From: Streptococcus panodentis
GTDB lineage: Bacteria; Bacillota; Bacilli; Lactobacillales; Streptococcaceae
Assembly (NCBI RefSeq): GCF_017884005.1
Contig: NZ_QFAY01000023.1
Coordinates: forward strand, 1-50,882
Length of the DNA: 50,882 nucleotides
Reading direction: 5' to 3'
This document shows positions 23,493 through 32,510 of this stretch, one piece after another. The notes beneath the pieces were generated by a model. The model had not been told where the DNA came from. It searched no databases and was given only the letters and a program-made list of their open reading frames with translations. The position numbers and the translations under genes are program-made. Each line of letters opens with the position of its first letter. Position 1 is the stretch's first letter.

Positions 23493-25328
23493 ATGAACGA
23501 CATCATTCAAAACAAGCTGCAGCTGCTGCCGACCAGTCCCGGCTGCTATATTCACAAGGACAGACATGGCACCATTATCTATGTGGGCAAGGCCAAAAAC
23601 CTGCGCAACCGAGTGCGGTCCTATTTCCGAGGCAGCCATGATACCAAGACAGAAGCGCTGGTTTCTGAAATCGAAGACTTCGAGTTTATCGTCACCGAGT
23701 CCAATATCGAAGCCCTGCTCTTGGAAATCAACCTCATCAAGGAAAATAGGCCCAAGTACAATATCATGCTCAAGGACGACAAGTCCTATCCTTTCATCAA
23801 GATTACCAACGAAACCTATCCGCGCCTCATCATCACGCGCCAGGTCAAGAAGGATGGGGGACTTTACTTTGGTCCCTATCCGGATGTCGGAGCGGCTAAT
23901 GAAATCAAGCGTCTCTTGGATCGGCTTTTCCCTTTCAAGAAGTGCACCAATCCGCCCGAAAAGGTTTGCTTTTACTATCATCTGGGCCAGTGCAAGGCTC
24001 ACACTGTCTGTCAGGTGGACAGCCAGTATTTCAAGGTGCTGGCCCAAGATGTGGCAGCCTTTCTCAAGGGGCAGGATGACCAGATTATCGAGGAGCTGCG
24101 GGGGAAAATGGCTGGCGCAGCGCAGGCCATGGAGTTTGAAAAGGCAGCCGAGTACCGCGATCTGATCCAGTCCATTGCCACCCTGCGCACCAAACAGCGG
24201 GTCATGGCCAAGGACCTGCAGAACCGTGATGTCTTTGGCTATTATGTCGACAAGGGCTGGATGTGCGTGCAGGTCTTCTTTGTCCGTCAGGGTAAGCTGA
24301 TCGAGCGCGATGTCAATATGTTTCCATACTACAATGACCCTGATGAGGATTTCCTGACCTATGTCGGTCAGTTTTATCAGGACAAGTCCCACCTCAGGCC
24401 CAATGAAATCCTGATTCCGGCAGATATTGACGAAGAGGCTGTTCGAGCGCTTGTCGATACCAAAGTGCTCAAACCCCAGCGGGGCGAGAAGAAGCAACTG
24501 GTCAATCTGGCCATCAAGAATGCCCGGGTCAGCCTGCAGCAGAAGTTTGACCTGCTGGAACGCTCCATTGAAAAAACACAGGGGGCCATTGAAAATCTAG
24601 GCCAGCTCCTTCATATCCCGACGCCCGTCCGCATCGAATCCTTTGATAACTCCAATATCATGGGAACCAGTCCAGTCTCTGCCATGGTGGTCTTTGTCAA
24701 TGGCAAACCCAGCAAGAAAGATTACCGCAAGTACAAAATCAAGACCGTGGTCGGACCGGACGACTATGCCAGCATGCGGGAGGTTATCAAACGCCGCTAC
24801 AGCCGGGTCATTCGCGACGGGCTGACTCCGCCGGATCTCATCGTCATTGACGGCGGGCAGGGTCAGGTCAATGTCGCTAAGGAAGTCATTCAGAATCAGC
24901 TGGGACTGGACATTCCCATCGCCGGTCTGCGCAAGAATGACAAGCACCAAACCCATGAACTGCTCTTTGGCGACCCGCTGGAAGTGGTGGAGCTGTCCCG
25001 TAACTCGCAGGAATTTTTCCTCCTCCAGCGCATCCAGGATGAGGTCCACCGCTTTGCCATCACCTTCCACCGCCAGCTGCGCTCCAAGAATTCCTTTTCT
25101 TCCCAGCTGGACGGCATCGAAGGCCTGGGGCCCAAGCGCAAGCAAAATCTCATGAAACACTTCAAATCTCTTGCTAAAATCAAAGAAGCCAGCGTTGATG
25201 ACATCGTCCAAGTCGGTGTACCGCGAGCCGTAGCTGAAGCCATCCAGACCAAGCTCAACCCAGCAGCAAAACCGCAGGACGAAGTCCATCTGAGACAAGT
25301 GGCGGAGCCGCAGGTGGGGATGGAGTAG
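23493..25328 (+). CDS. uvrC: UvrABC system protein C
   Basis: The 611-residue protein has the full UvrC order. The GIY-YIG nuclease (residues 14-92: [28 protein letters not shown], quoted only in part by its [11 protein letters not shown] core) makes the 3' incision. The Cys-rich linker ([17 protein letters not shown]) follows, then the UvrB-binding UVR motif (about 203-238). The RNase H-like endonuclease (about 370-540, with [10 protein letters not shown] and VIDGGQGQV) makes the 5' incision. The tandem helix-hairpin-helix ends the protein ([16 protein letters not shown]...[11 protein letters not shown]). It acts in nucleotide excision repair with UvrA and UvrB. Confidence 0.97.
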   Translation: MNDIIQNKLQLLPTSPGCYIHKDRHGTIIYVGKAKNLRNRVRSYFRGSHDTKTEALVSEIEDFEFIVTESNIEALLLEINLIKENRPKYNIMLKDDKSYPFIKITNETYPRLIITRQVKKDGGLYFGPYPDVGAANEIKRLLDRLFPFKKCTNPPEKVCFYYHLGQCKAHTVCQVDSQYFKVLAQDVAAFLKGQDDQIIEELRGKMAGAAQAMEFEKAAEYRDLIQSIATLRTKQRVMAKDLQNRDVFGYYVDKGWMCVQVFFVRQGKLIERDVNMFPYYNDPDEDFLTYVGQFYQDKSHLRPNEILIPADIDEEAVRALVDTKVLKPQRGEKKQLVNLAIKNARVSLQQKFDLLERSIEKTQGAIENLGQLLHIPTPVRIESFDNSNIMGTSPVSAMVVFVNGKPSKKDYRKYKIKTVVGPDDYASMREVIKRRYSRVIRDGLTPPDLIVIDGGQGQVNVAKEVIQNQLGLDIPIAGLRKNDKHQTHELLFGDPLEVVELSRNSQEFFLLQRIQDEVHRFAITFHRQLRSKNSFSSQLDGIEGLGPKRKQNLMKHFKSLAKIKEASVDDIVQVGVPRAVAEAIQTKLNPAAKPQDEVHLRQVAEPQVGME

Positions 25329-25460
25329 ATGGAGGCGTTTCAATCGTTTAGTAATTGATGGATAAATTAGTCTTTTTACTGGTATAAAAAACTGTTAAAA
25401 GTGTAAAAGGAATAATAATTATGGTAAACTAGAAGCAGTAAAAGAAATGCGAGGTGCAAA

Positions 25461-25889
25461 ATGGCAAGTGATGCAGAATTAAGAGGTCAGTATAACAGCG
25501 TCAAGGCAGACCTAGAGCGTTATCGCCGGGTACGTAATGGTATTTCCAGTCACCAGTTAGACCATAGGCGCTCTACCTCGGATATGGAAGACTATATCGA
25601 CTATATTGAGAGTATTGTTCATATCATTGATGGAGAAAGTGGATATTTCTACTTGGAGTCAGCTTCGAGTAAATTAAAACAGCATAAGCAGGTCCTACAG
25701 GACTATGTAGACTTTGTGCGAAATTCCAATTCTTCCTTTATCGATCTCTACAGTGATGTTGTGGCCAAGATTAGCTCCTTGGAATATCAGCTAGAAAGCA
25801 TCAAAACGGAGTACAATAAAGGTAAGAAATTCTTTGATAGAATCGGCTTGGAAGATAATCCAGCTGACTTTTTTGGAGGTCTTTTGTAA
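25461..25889 (+). CDS. YwqH/DUF5082-like helical protein of a T7SS operon
   Basis: The 142-residue all-helical protein heads an operon of type VIIb secretion accessory and toxin genes. It has a long first helix with LRGQYNSVKADLERYRRVRNG and later coils (LEYQLESIKTEYNKGKKFFDRIG). The layout recalls YwqH (DUF5082) of Bacillus subtilis, encoded before the WXG-like YwqI and the LXG toxin YwqJ. A partner or chaperone role for the exported toxin is inferred from that synteny. GCGAGGTG precedes the ATG; the next gene begins immediately after its stop. Confidence 0.6.
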   Translation: MASDAELRGQYNSVKADLERYRRVRNGISSHQLDHRRSTSDMEDYIDYIESIVHIIDGESGYFYLESASSKLKQHKQVLQDYVDFVRNSNSSFIDLYSDVVAKISSLEYQLESIKTEYNKGKKFFDRIGLEDNPADFFGGLL

Positions 25890-26225
25890 ATGGATACAAA
25901 TATCAATAGCATTCAGGATCGATTTTCCCATGATACGATTCGTTATGATGATGGGGAGCTGAGCGATTTGATTTCCCAGCTTAAGCAGGTTCATGATTTG
26001 ATTAATACAACCATCCCTTCTCAGGTCAAGGACTTGGCTCAGAAAGACTCGCTCTGGTCTGGTGAGACCAAGGAGCAGTATCTGGGGCTTAAGGACTTCA
26101 TTGACCAATATCAGGCGGACTTTTCGGAAGCTGTGGGAAAGCTCCATGAGGCCGTAGATGGTTTAGAAACTCTCTTTTATCAGATAAAAGATGCGCAAGT
26201 ACTGAAGGATATTGAAAGCAAATGA
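25890..26225 (+). CDS. WXG100-like small protein (DUF5344/YwqI-type)
   Basis: This 111-residue helical hairpin has the turn motif DSLWSGETKEQYLGL, in which Leu-Trp-Ser-Gly is a variant of the W-x-G turn of WXG100 proteins. Two amphipathic helices flank it. Such proteins pair with YwqH-like or LXG partners and carry part of the composite secretion signal for type VIIb machines. It abuts the previous gene (TAAATG) and overlaps the next (ATGA), so the set is translated as a unit. Confidence 0.7.
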   Translation: MDTNINSIQDRFSHDTIRYDDGELSDLISQLKQVHDLINTTIPSQVKDLAQKDSLWSGETKEQYLGLKDFIDQYQADFSEAVGKLHEAVDGLETLFYQIKDAQVLKDIESK

Positions 26226-26914
26226 TATTTACACTAGAATCTTTATATGCACTGCATATGCTGAATTTTGATGGATATTCTGAGGAGCTGTTTTTGCTTC
26301 CTCTTCCGAAGGCTGCAGATGAGGAGAAGGCTGTCCAGCTCAAGCAGATACTGGAACAAGGGGTTTCTGACCTCAAGAATATGGGCTTGATTGATGAAAA
26401 TAATGAGCCGACAACGGCTTGTCTGGCCAAAGGTGTCTATCTGCAAAAATATCAGGAAGCTTATTCTCACTGCGAGGTAGATGATCGGTATTATTGTGCT
26501 CAGTTAGCGGACTCCAATCGCTGGTACCATATCGTTATTGAAAAAGTAGGCGAAAACGCCTATAGGATAGATCGCATACATAGTTTCCAATTCCTTGGAA
26601 TGACGATTCAAGGCCACCCTTTCTTGAGTCAGATACCAGAACGAGAGATCAATCCAGCAGCGCCAGATTGGCAATCCTATTCTGAGGAGAGACTGATCAT
26701 CTACTATGGGAAAGCCCCTGCTTTGAGAGTTACTTCCTATTCGGGTCAAAGCAGGTCTAAAGACTACCTATATCTAAATGCGCCTTCGTCTCTCTATCAG
26801 TATGATGTCCTGGAGCAGCGAATCCGATCCATCAGCACCGATGGCATGAAGAAAGAAATTATCAACCAGTTGAAAGTGAGGATACAGCCATGCCAAAGAT
26901 TAGTATTTCCTTGA
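26222..26914 (+). CDS. DUF5081-like T7SS-associated protein
   Basis: The 230-residue cytoplasmic protein begins with FTLESLYALHMLNFDGYSEELF. Its middle has ENNEPTTACLAKGVYLQKYQEA and DRYYCAQLADSNRWYHIV. I recall such proteins as DUF5081, encoded among WXG-like genes in Gram-positive type VII loci and compared by some with the EspG chaperones. That role here is inference. It overlaps the WXG-like gene before it by 4 bases and the next gene by 25 bases. Confidence 0.55.
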   Translation: MIFTLESLYALHMLNFDGYSEELFLLPLPKAADEEKAVQLKQILEQGVSDLKNMGLIDENNEPTTACLAKGVYLQKYQEAYSHCEVDDRYYCAQLADSNRWYHIVIEKVGENAYRIDRIHSFQFLGMTIQGHPFLSQIPEREINPAAPDWQSYSEERLIIYYGKAPALRVTSYSGQSRSKDYLYLNAPSSLYQYDVLEQRIRSISTDGMKKEIINQLKVRIQPCQRLVFP

Positions 26915-27369
26915 CAGAGCAGGAGGAGTTGCTGCTCGCAGCTCGTGAGCTAGTGACTAGTACCAGTCAGTTGACGGCTCAATTGCAGGGCTTGATTGAC
27001 AAAGTCCCTGCTGTCTGCAAGGAAGGATCTCTCCAGTCTCGCTTGGGTGAACTTCCGCTCAATCATTTCACCGCCAAGGCCCAGACATTTCAGTCTCTAT
27101 CTGAGCTCCTTTTCAACCATATTCAGACGACCTATCGTGGCTTTATCGACACGGACAAGCTCCTGGCTGCAGATATTGTCAATGCGGCTCTAGTCGATCC
27201 AAATCTGGATGCTGAAACTCGTCAGGCCTTAGAGCAGGATCCACAGAAGGCTTTCGAGCTGACCCGTGATGGTCTGAAGGAAGATCAGGCAGCGCCAGAC
27301 TATAAGGGACCTAAGTCTGAGGAAGCCATTCTTTACAGCGGCCAGGCGGCTCAAGGAGGTGCTTCATGA
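26890..27369 (+). CDS. Helical T7SS substrate or partner protein
   Basis: This 159-residue protein has two or three helices (LTEQEELLLAARELVTSTSQ and AQTFQSLSELLFNHIQTTYRG), a short helical middle (DPNLDAETRQALEQDP) and a flexible charged end (APDYKGPKSEEAILYSGQAA). It lacks a WXG motif but has the size and helix pattern of proteins that dimerise with type VII toxins. Because it overlaps the toxin start by 4 bases (ATGA), it is the most likely direct partner of that toxin. I do not know a named family for it. Confidence 0.55.
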   Translation: MPKISISLTEQEELLLAARELVTSTSQLTAQLQGLIDKVPAVCKEGSLQSRLGELPLNHFTAKAQTFQSLSELLFNHIQTTYRGFIDTDKLLAADIVNAALVDPNLDAETRQALEQDPQKAFELTRDGLKEDQAAPDYKGPKSEEAILYSGQAAQGGAS

Positions 27370-29432
27370 CTGAATATTATACAAATAAAAGCGACTTTGA
27401 ACAGGGGAAACGTCTAGGCTGGTTTGAAGACAATGTCAGCCAGGTCAAGGACCTGCTTAAGGATATTTCTGAGACAGCTGAGATTGTCAAGAATAACGAT
27501 CTATCTCATCTTTATATTGCCAAAGGAGGTGCGACCTTAGGCAAGGACATGCCAGAAAAGACTTTTGTTGATTCCGAGCATAAGGTTTTGGACATGTTGG
27601 AGGAGATGAAGCGGGTGCATCGGGAAATTGTCCAAAATATTGAGAATAAGTACATAAGTGGTTTGGAAGATGCCATGGAGGCTCTGAATAAGATCAATGA
27701 AGGGAAGGATAAATATAAGTCTGAGCACCTGACCTATGAAGAAACATACACCTATCAGACATCTTATCAGACAGGTTATGGGATACAGACCGTTACGGGC
27801 AAGCGTAAGGCCTATTACAGCCTGTCCGATATCTTGAACAGCGATAAGAGCCCTATCTCATCAGCTGCAGCTAAATATCAGGATAAGCTTAAGGTCGCCA
27901 AAGAAAATCTCGCGAAGCTGGAAGCGGAAGACAGAGAGACCTATGATAAAGTCAAAGACCTGTCTGAGAAAGAACTGGTAGAGACTTTCTTCCCAACAGA
28001 ACTAGGTGAATACAAACGTCTTAAATCTACTTGGTCAAAAGATAATGAATGGTGGCTGGGTTGGGTGGATATAGGTGTCAAAGTCGTTGGGACAGCAGCC
28101 TTGGTTGTCGGAACATTCGCATCTGGTGGAACTTTAGCCCCAGTAGCTTTGGCTTTAGGGACAACACTTCTAGGTGGAGAAGCAGCTTATCGCGCTATCT
28201 CCGGAGAAACCATTACAGGCGATGTCCTAACGAATGAGCAGAGAATATGGGCTGGTGCAGAGGCCGTTACTACACTTGTATCAGGCGGTCTTGGGTCCTA
28301 CCTGAAGGGAGCTAGTATTGCAGAGCGGACAGTCTCCCAAGGCTTGCTCAATGCCGATAAGGTTGCCCGTTTTGGAGCTAATGCCTACGATGTTGCCCAG
28401 TTTGGCCATGACTTTATTGAAGATCCGCAAATGGCTCTAACCAACTTAGCGACCAGTCAGCTCATCGGCAGAACGGTAGGGCATCTCGGCCAGCGTTATC
28501 AGGCTTATCGAGCTAGTAAAGCAGCGGATGTTAATCTGGGAAGCGGGAAGGCAGCTTCCTACAAAGGCAGTATTCGGGAACGCCTGAGCAATACTTGGAC
28601 AAATGTCAAGACCAAGGTAGGAAATGTCCGAGCTCAAGCAAGTCAAGGTTGGAATGACTTCAAAACGAAGGTCGGCAATGCCAAGAATCGAGCCCTTGCC
28701 TCAGGAGGAGAGAAGCTATCTGAGAAGCTGGACAGCCTCAATGCAGCGTGGGGAGCTCAAAAGCAAAACTTCCAGAGGAATCTGGCGGCTATGCAAGGAA
28801 ATCTTGCGCCTGAGTTTCAGTTGGCAGGAGGTGCACCTGGCATTGGAGTCAACCCTAACTTCTCTGAAAGTATGGAAAACCTATCTCAAAAGATTCAGCA
28901 GTTTTCTGTCAAGCGCAGACAACAGCTTCAGGATTTTGAGGGTAGCGGGGGAAGTGGAAAAGCTTCTACTAAAGTTGGTAGAGAAGCAAGTGAACAACTA
29001 GCTAAGGACGGCAGTGAGACAATAAAGCTTTCTGAAAGGACACTTACAAAAGAAATTCTTGAAACAAAACCCAGAAATTCACCTTCTCCAAAGAAATGGT
29101 TTGAAAAAGGAGGAACAATTGAAGTTGATAGAAGTAAGATTCCTCCTGAATGGATATATATTAATTCAGATGGAGTATCAGTGAAGTATACAGATGGCTT
29201 TCCTGATTTTAAAGAAGCAGGCTTAGTCAGACAAGAGGTTCACCTTGACAAATTTGAAAGCTACTCCAAAGATTTTAAGAGTGCAGATGAACTTGCTCCT
29301 CAAGGACCGAAATTAGACGAAAATACTTGGCATCATCATCAGGATTTAACTACTCTACAGGAGGTGGATAAGTCCCTGCATGCTGAATTCACCCATAGAG
29401 GTGGTTTTTCAGTGAAGAAAAGAGGAAAGTAA
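27366..29432 (+). CDS. Polymorphic T7SS toxin with C-terminal WHH nuclease
   Basis: The 688-residue toxin has several parts. Residues 1-225 are helical and charged, probably the secretion part. Residues 230-330 contain hydrophobic Gly/Ala segments and AAYRAISGETITGDVLTNEQR, like the pre-toxin TG domain. A long linker (330-590) has two places where the orphan fragments downstream match: TWTNVKTKVGN (about 408) and FEGSGGSGK (about 524). The C-terminal domain ends TWHHHQDLTTLQEVDKSLH (Trp655, His656-658, His672) and FTHRGG, the WHH signature of the HNH/EndoVII superfamily, so it should cut DNA in target cells. The C-terminal codons are more A+T-rich than the rest. Confidence 0.85.
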   Translation: MTEYYTNKSDFEQGKRLGWFEDNVSQVKDLLKDISETAEIVKNNDLSHLYIAKGGATLGKDMPEKTFVDSEHKVLDMLEEMKRVHREIVQNIENKYISGLEDAMEALNKINEGKDKYKSEHLTYEETYTYQTSYQTGYGIQTVTGKRKAYYSLSDILNSDKSPISSAAAKYQDKLKVAKENLAKLEAEDRETYDKVKDLSEKELVETFFPTELGEYKRLKSTWSKDNEWWLGWVDIGVKVVGTAALVVGTFASGGTLAPVALALGTTLLGGEAAYRAISGETITGDVLTNEQRIWAGAEAVTTLVSGGLGSYLKGASIAERTVSQGLLNADKVARFGANAYDVAQFGHDFIEDPQMALTNLATSQLIGRTVGHLGQRYQAYRASKAADVNLGSGKAASYKGSIRERLSNTWTNVKTKVGNVRAQASQGWNDFKTKVGNAKNRALASGGEKLSEKLDSLNAAWGAQKQNFQRNLAAMQGNLAPEFQLAGGAPGIGVNPNFSESMENLSQKIQQFSVKRRQQLQDFEGSGGSGKASTKVGREASEQLAKDGSETIKLSERTLTKEILETKPRNSPSPKKWFEKGGTIEVDRSKIPPEWIYINSDGVSVKYTDGFPDFKEAGLVRQEVHLDKFESYSKDFKSADELAPQGPKLDENTWHHHQDLTTLQEVDKSLHAEFTHRGGFSVKKRGK

Positions 29433-29435
29433 CGA

Positions 29436-29867
29436 ATGAACAGTTTTAGTAAGGTAACTAGTGAACAAATCAGTGCTATTGAGAAGAGGCTAAAATTAGA
29501 ATTCCCTAATGATTATAAGCAATTTCTTTTAACAAATAACGGTCTAAGGAGCCGAGGGGATTTCTTTTTCCATTTAGTTGATATAGATTTTGAAGTTCAT
29601 ATTGATATTTTATATGGTATTGATACCGGAGTAAAGAATTGTGATTTGATAGATTGGACTGAAAAGTTTCGTTTCGATTTACCACCACAAGCAATTATTA
29701 TTGGCGATGATATTATCATGGGGTTTATTGTCTTGATTCTATCCGAGGAGGATGGGGGTATTTATTATTATGATCATGCCTACAACTTAGATACTTCTAA
29801 TGATGATAATAATGCCTATTTCATTGCAGACAACTTTACAGATTTTTTAGCAATGCTTCACGAGTAA
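29436..29867 (+). CDS. SMI1/KNR4-family immunity protein
   Basis: The 143-residue protein has the SMI1/KNR4 (SUKH) pattern: helix ISAIEKRLKLEFPNDYKQFL, then TNNG, a beta-rich middle, IIIGDDIIMGF, and an Asp-rich strand before DNFTDFLAML. SUKH proteins are the commonest immunity proteins for nuclease toxins of the HNH group, so it should neutralise the WHH toxin that ends 3 bases before its start. It is acidic and A+T-rich like the toxin tip. Confidence 0.85.
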   Translation: MNSFSKVTSEQISAIEKRLKLEFPNDYKQFLLTNNGLRSRGDFFFHLVDIDFEVHIDILYGIDTGVKNCDLIDWTEKFRFDLPPQAIIIGDDIIMGFIVLILSEEDGGIYYYDHAYNLDTSNDDNNAYFIADNFTDFLAMLHE

Positions 29868-29952
29868 TAATATAGAATGGTTCAAAAGGTCAGTTTTGCT
29901 GATCTTTTGAAGTAGAATCTTTCCTTTGTTTGACTGAAACGTTTCAACAAGG

Positions 29953-30168
29953 AGATGCTGGAGCAGCGCTTGGACAGATGTCAAGACTAAGGCGGGAGGA
30001 CATGCCAATCAGATTGGCGGAATGGGGGATAAAAGAATTAATTCTTCTATTGGTTCTCAATGGAAATATCGGATTGATGCAGTGGATGCGAAGATACAAG
30101 CATTAGCTGAGAAGATGACGCCAGAACAATTACAAAATACCTATCTAAATGTTCGATTAAATTATTAA
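29953..30168 (+). pseudogene. Orphan toxin C-terminal fragment 1
   Basis: An open frame without start codon encodes about 71 residues: SSAWTDVKTKAGGHANQIGG, then KRINSSIGSQWKYRID and a helical end with MTPEQLQNTYLNVRLNY. The first residues match the linker TWTNVKTKVGN of the intact toxin, so this is a displaced alternative C-terminus joined at the same recombination point. The domain itself is not recognised. It ends 13 bases before the Tdi1-like gene, which would be its immunity partner. Confidence 0.7.
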
Positions 30169-30181
30169 ACAAGGAGTCCAT

Positions 30182-30715
30182 ATGTTAAGAGATTTTACAA
30201 GAGTGGCAGCCATGCCCCAAGAAATCATTGAGAAGTATAAGAATCAAGTTCCAGCAGAACTAGTTCAAATATGGAGAGAAGATGGTCTGGGGACTTTTTT
30301 AGACGGTTTCCTAAAGGTGATTAATCCAGATGAGTATCTTGAACTGGTTAGGGAAACTTATTTCAGAGGGGATATTTCCATTCCAATTTTTGTGACAGGT
30401 TTTGGCGACATCATAACTTGGGAAGAAAACAAATATGTGGGAATTATTAAATACAAAAATGGCAGTTTTAATATCATGATAAAAAACTTTACTCATTTTT
30501 TGAAATTTATAGATAGTAATCATATTACAAAACATTTTGACCTACCGCTTTATCATGAAGCGATAGAGAAATATGGTCCTCTTGATTATTCCCAATGTTT
30601 TGGTTTTGTTCCTCTATTAGCTTTAGGTGGCTTTAAAGATGTAAAACATTTAAATAGGGTAAAGATTTATGAACATATTCTATTGATTGCTCAATTGGTT
30701 GGTAATGTTGGTTGA
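30182..30715 (+). CDS. GAD-like/Tdi1-type (DUF1851) immunity protein
   Basis: The 177-residue protein begins with a helical part (QEIIEKYKNQVPAELVQIWREDGLGTFLDGFL) shortened here to its core VPAELVQIWREDG, as in GAD-like domains. It ends with LPLYHEAIEKYGPLDYSQCFGF and VPLLALGG, the C-terminal block of DUF1851/Tdi1 proteins. Tdi1 is the immunity protein of a type VI DNase effector, and relatives accompany many polymorphic toxins. AAGGAG precedes the ATG. It is paired with orphan toxin fragment 1 just upstream. Confidence 0.8.
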   Translation: MLRDFTRVAAMPQEIIEKYKNQVPAELVQIWREDGLGTFLDGFLKVINPDEYLELVRETYFRGDISIPIFVTGFGDIITWEENKYVGIIKYKNGSFNIMIKNFTHFLKFIDSNHITKHFDLPLYHEAIEKYGPLDYSQCFGFVPLLALGGFKDVKHLNRVKIYEHILLIAQLVGNVG

Positions 30716-30757
30716 AGTTTTGAAAATATAGATATTAATTATATTCTAGCCACCTTT

Positions 30758-30802
30758 GAACTGCACCCCAAAAGTTAGACAAAAAAATCTAACTTTTGGG
30801 GT
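30758..30802. repeat. IS3/IS150-type end hairpin (second copy)
   Basis: ACCCCAAAAGTTAGA (30765-30779) and its exact reverse complement (30788-30802) surround an 8-base A-rich loop. The outer arms are less matched than in the copy at 1163-1215. It separates the Tdi1 pair from the deaminase/Imm6 part. Confidence 0.6.
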
Positions 30803-30901
30803 CGGTACATTCAAATGGATGGTTTTCTCTTTTTTTTAAAAGTTTTTGTTATACTAGATTTATCCCTTTAATACACTGTATTCAGTCAATGATTGGTTGT
30901 A

Positions 30902-31021
30902 CCATTGAGTGAAATATTTCCTAAACTTAGAATTGAAGTAAGCTCTGAAGTGGTTGAAGGTATTAAAGTAAATGGACGCTTACAATTTGTAGTTGAGAAT
31001 GGTCTGTATGTCATGGATTAG
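30902..31021 (+). pseudogene. Deaminase-toxin C-terminal tip (remnant A)
   Basis: Forty codons without a start read LSEIFPKLRIEVSSEVVEGI and then VNGRLQFVVENGLYVMD. This aligns with the end of the fragment at 32507-32764 (YPDLKIVVTSVEREG, then VGRLNFTIQNGKYLK). It therefore represents the last strand region of the same toxin family, and ends 13 bases before an Imm6-like gene. Confidence 0.6.
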
Positions 31022-31034
31022 AAAGGAAATAGAA

Positions 31035-31517
31035 ATGGAATTAAGCCTTAATCTTTTACATTTTATGCAAAAACTAACGGATTCTCTAGAAAGGTATATA
31101 AAAAACCTAGAGTATAAGGAATATGTGCATAAAACATTAGAACTCACAAGTAAATCTATTGATAGAACTAGTGAGTCTGATCCAGACTTATTGTATAGTA
31201 GATTGGAAAACATGGATGAGGAAGATATTTTAACTTATTTTGAGTTAGACAAAGAGACCAATCCTGCTATTTGGAATTGTATCGCGAATTTTCTTGCTTT
31301 AGTTAGTTACTACTCTTATGAAGCTACTGGTGAAAAATATTTTCCTGAGACCATTGAGAGTGTGGATGAAGAAACACTAGAAGATTATTTTGATAATTAT
31401 AAAAAACTAATCAATTCGTACAAAGAATTATCAAAATTGAACAACTCACTCCAGGATGAGAAGTATTTAAAAGATAAAGTTATTGCCCATTATTTTAAAT
31501 TTCTTTTCGGAGGATAA
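31035..31517 (+). CDS. Imm6-like immunity protein 1
   Basis: ATG 31035 is preceded by GAAAGGAAATAG, giving 160 residues; the longer frame runs into the toxin remnant. The acidic protein has DPDLLYSRLENMDEEDILTYF, NPAIWNCIANFLALVSYYSYEA and KYFPETIESVDEETL. The order, a W-N-C-I helix followed by a P-x-x-I-E-x-[IV]-D motif, is shared with the proteins from 31528 and 32785. Those look like the Imm6 family often found next to deaminase toxins. Confidence 0.65.
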   Translation: MELSLNLLHFMQKLTDSLERYIKNLEYKEYVHKTLELTSKSIDRTSESDPDLLYSRLENMDEEDILTYFELDKETNPAIWNCIANFLALVSYYSYEATGEKYFPETIESVDEETLEDYFDNYKKLINSYKELSKLNNSLQDEKYLKDKVIAHYFKFLFGG

Positions 31518-31527
31518 AGATAAGAAT

Positions 31528-32013
31528 ATGAGAGTAGTAGAACTTTGCTTTATGCTAACTTTTTCAGAAGCAATTTTTGCTCAAATAAAAACACAATATA
31601 AAACTCAAATTCGAACTGCTTTAGATGAATGTTGGAGTTTTTTAGAAAACAAAAATAAGTCAGGAAAAGATCTTTATATTCTGTTAGATGATGGAACTGA
31701 TTTTAATGGAATTTTTATCTACATGCAATTAGATAATGATGAAACTAATATTCCTTTATGGGATAATATCAGCTATGCGATAGCTGCAACTGCTAAGGAG
31801 GCGTACTTATTTGAACATCAAACACAGTTACCTTCCGCCTTGGAAAATATAGATTCAAATTTATTAGACATATTTATTGCAAATTTAGAAGAAATAAACT
31901 CAAATTTATATAAATATGTTGGAGAGATAAAAGAATTTGTGGGGAATGATCACTCGTTTTCAAAAATTGCTGCTCTCAACGAATTGGAAAAATTGGGACT
32001 AATTGAATTTTAA
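31528..32013 (+). CDS. Imm6-like immunity protein 2
   Basis: The gene starts at ATG 31528, 10 bases after the preceding stop, with GGAGG a little far upstream (16 bases). The 161-residue protein contains LYILLDDGTDFNGIFIYMQLDND, quoted by its core LLDDGTDFNGIFIYMQ, and LPSALENIDSNLL. Its LDDGT-F-G-FIYMQ block is almost the same as in the protein from 32785. Two Imm6-like genes in tandem behind one toxin tip suggest that different deaminase variants were once encoded here. Confidence 0.68.
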   Translation: MRVVELCFMLTFSEAIFAQIKTQYKTQIRTALDECWSFLENKNKSGKDLYILLDDGTDFNGIFIYMQLDNDETNIPLWDNISYAIAATAKEAYLFEHQTQLPSALENIDSNLLDIFIANLEEINSNLYKYVGEIKEFVGNDHSFSKIAALNELEKLGLIEF

Positions 32014-32118
32014 TGTGTCTTTTAAATATTTTGGAAATGATAACAATTTGTTAAGAAGAAATTGCAGAATCTGCAAGTCGTGAGCAAGTGATTGTTAAGT
32101 TGTGGTCTTATTGTTTAA

Positions 32119-32149
32119 AATGTGATAACTAGGTCTTATCACATTTTTA
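32119..32149 (+). terminator. Terminator hairpin at the start of the repeat
   Basis: AATGTGATAA (32119-32128) pairs with TTATCACATT (32136-32145), followed by TTTATA. A similar hairpin occurs at 36046-36075 and, less perfectly, at 33767-33792. Confidence 0.7.
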
Positions 32150-32208
32150 TATTTTCAAAAGTTTTTGATATACTAGATTTCTATTGATTGCTCATTATCT
32201 GGTTGTGA

Positions 32209-32214
32209 TATAAT
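32209..32214 (+). promoter_or_regulatory. -10 element of the repeated promoter
   Basis: TATAAT within GGTTGTGATATAATATGTCC; the same sequence precedes the copies at 33912 and 36193. Confidence 0.6.
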
Positions 32215-32262
32215 ATGTCCAAAGTACACCCCTAGAATTACAATTTGCAGAAGAATAGATAA

Positions 32263-32510
32263 ATGAAAATAGATGAAAGAATATTAGAAGCTTTAAAAGC
32301 CATTAATTTCGTAGAACGATATGAGAAGTTATCAAAGTATTACAATGAGCAAAGAACCCCCGAAAGGTCAAGAACTCAATTATTTTGACGGTGATTTTTT
32401 TGATGGAGATTGTTGAATCATTGGGCCACAAAGTTCAGTATGATAAGCGAGAACGATTTTTCCATATTGCGTTGCAACAAGTTGATAATTTCCGTTTTGG
32501 TTTTCACATT
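32263..32510 (+). pseudogene. Broken immunity-like gene, copy 1
   Basis: It begins MKIDERILEALKAINFVERYEK, matching the intact protein from 33912, then loses frame near GAACCCCCGAAAGG and again in a T run (GATTTTTTTGATGG). The homology breaks off at DNFRFGFH and continues straight into deaminase codons. The join removed the second half of the immunity gene and the start of the toxin fragment. Confidence 0.8.
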
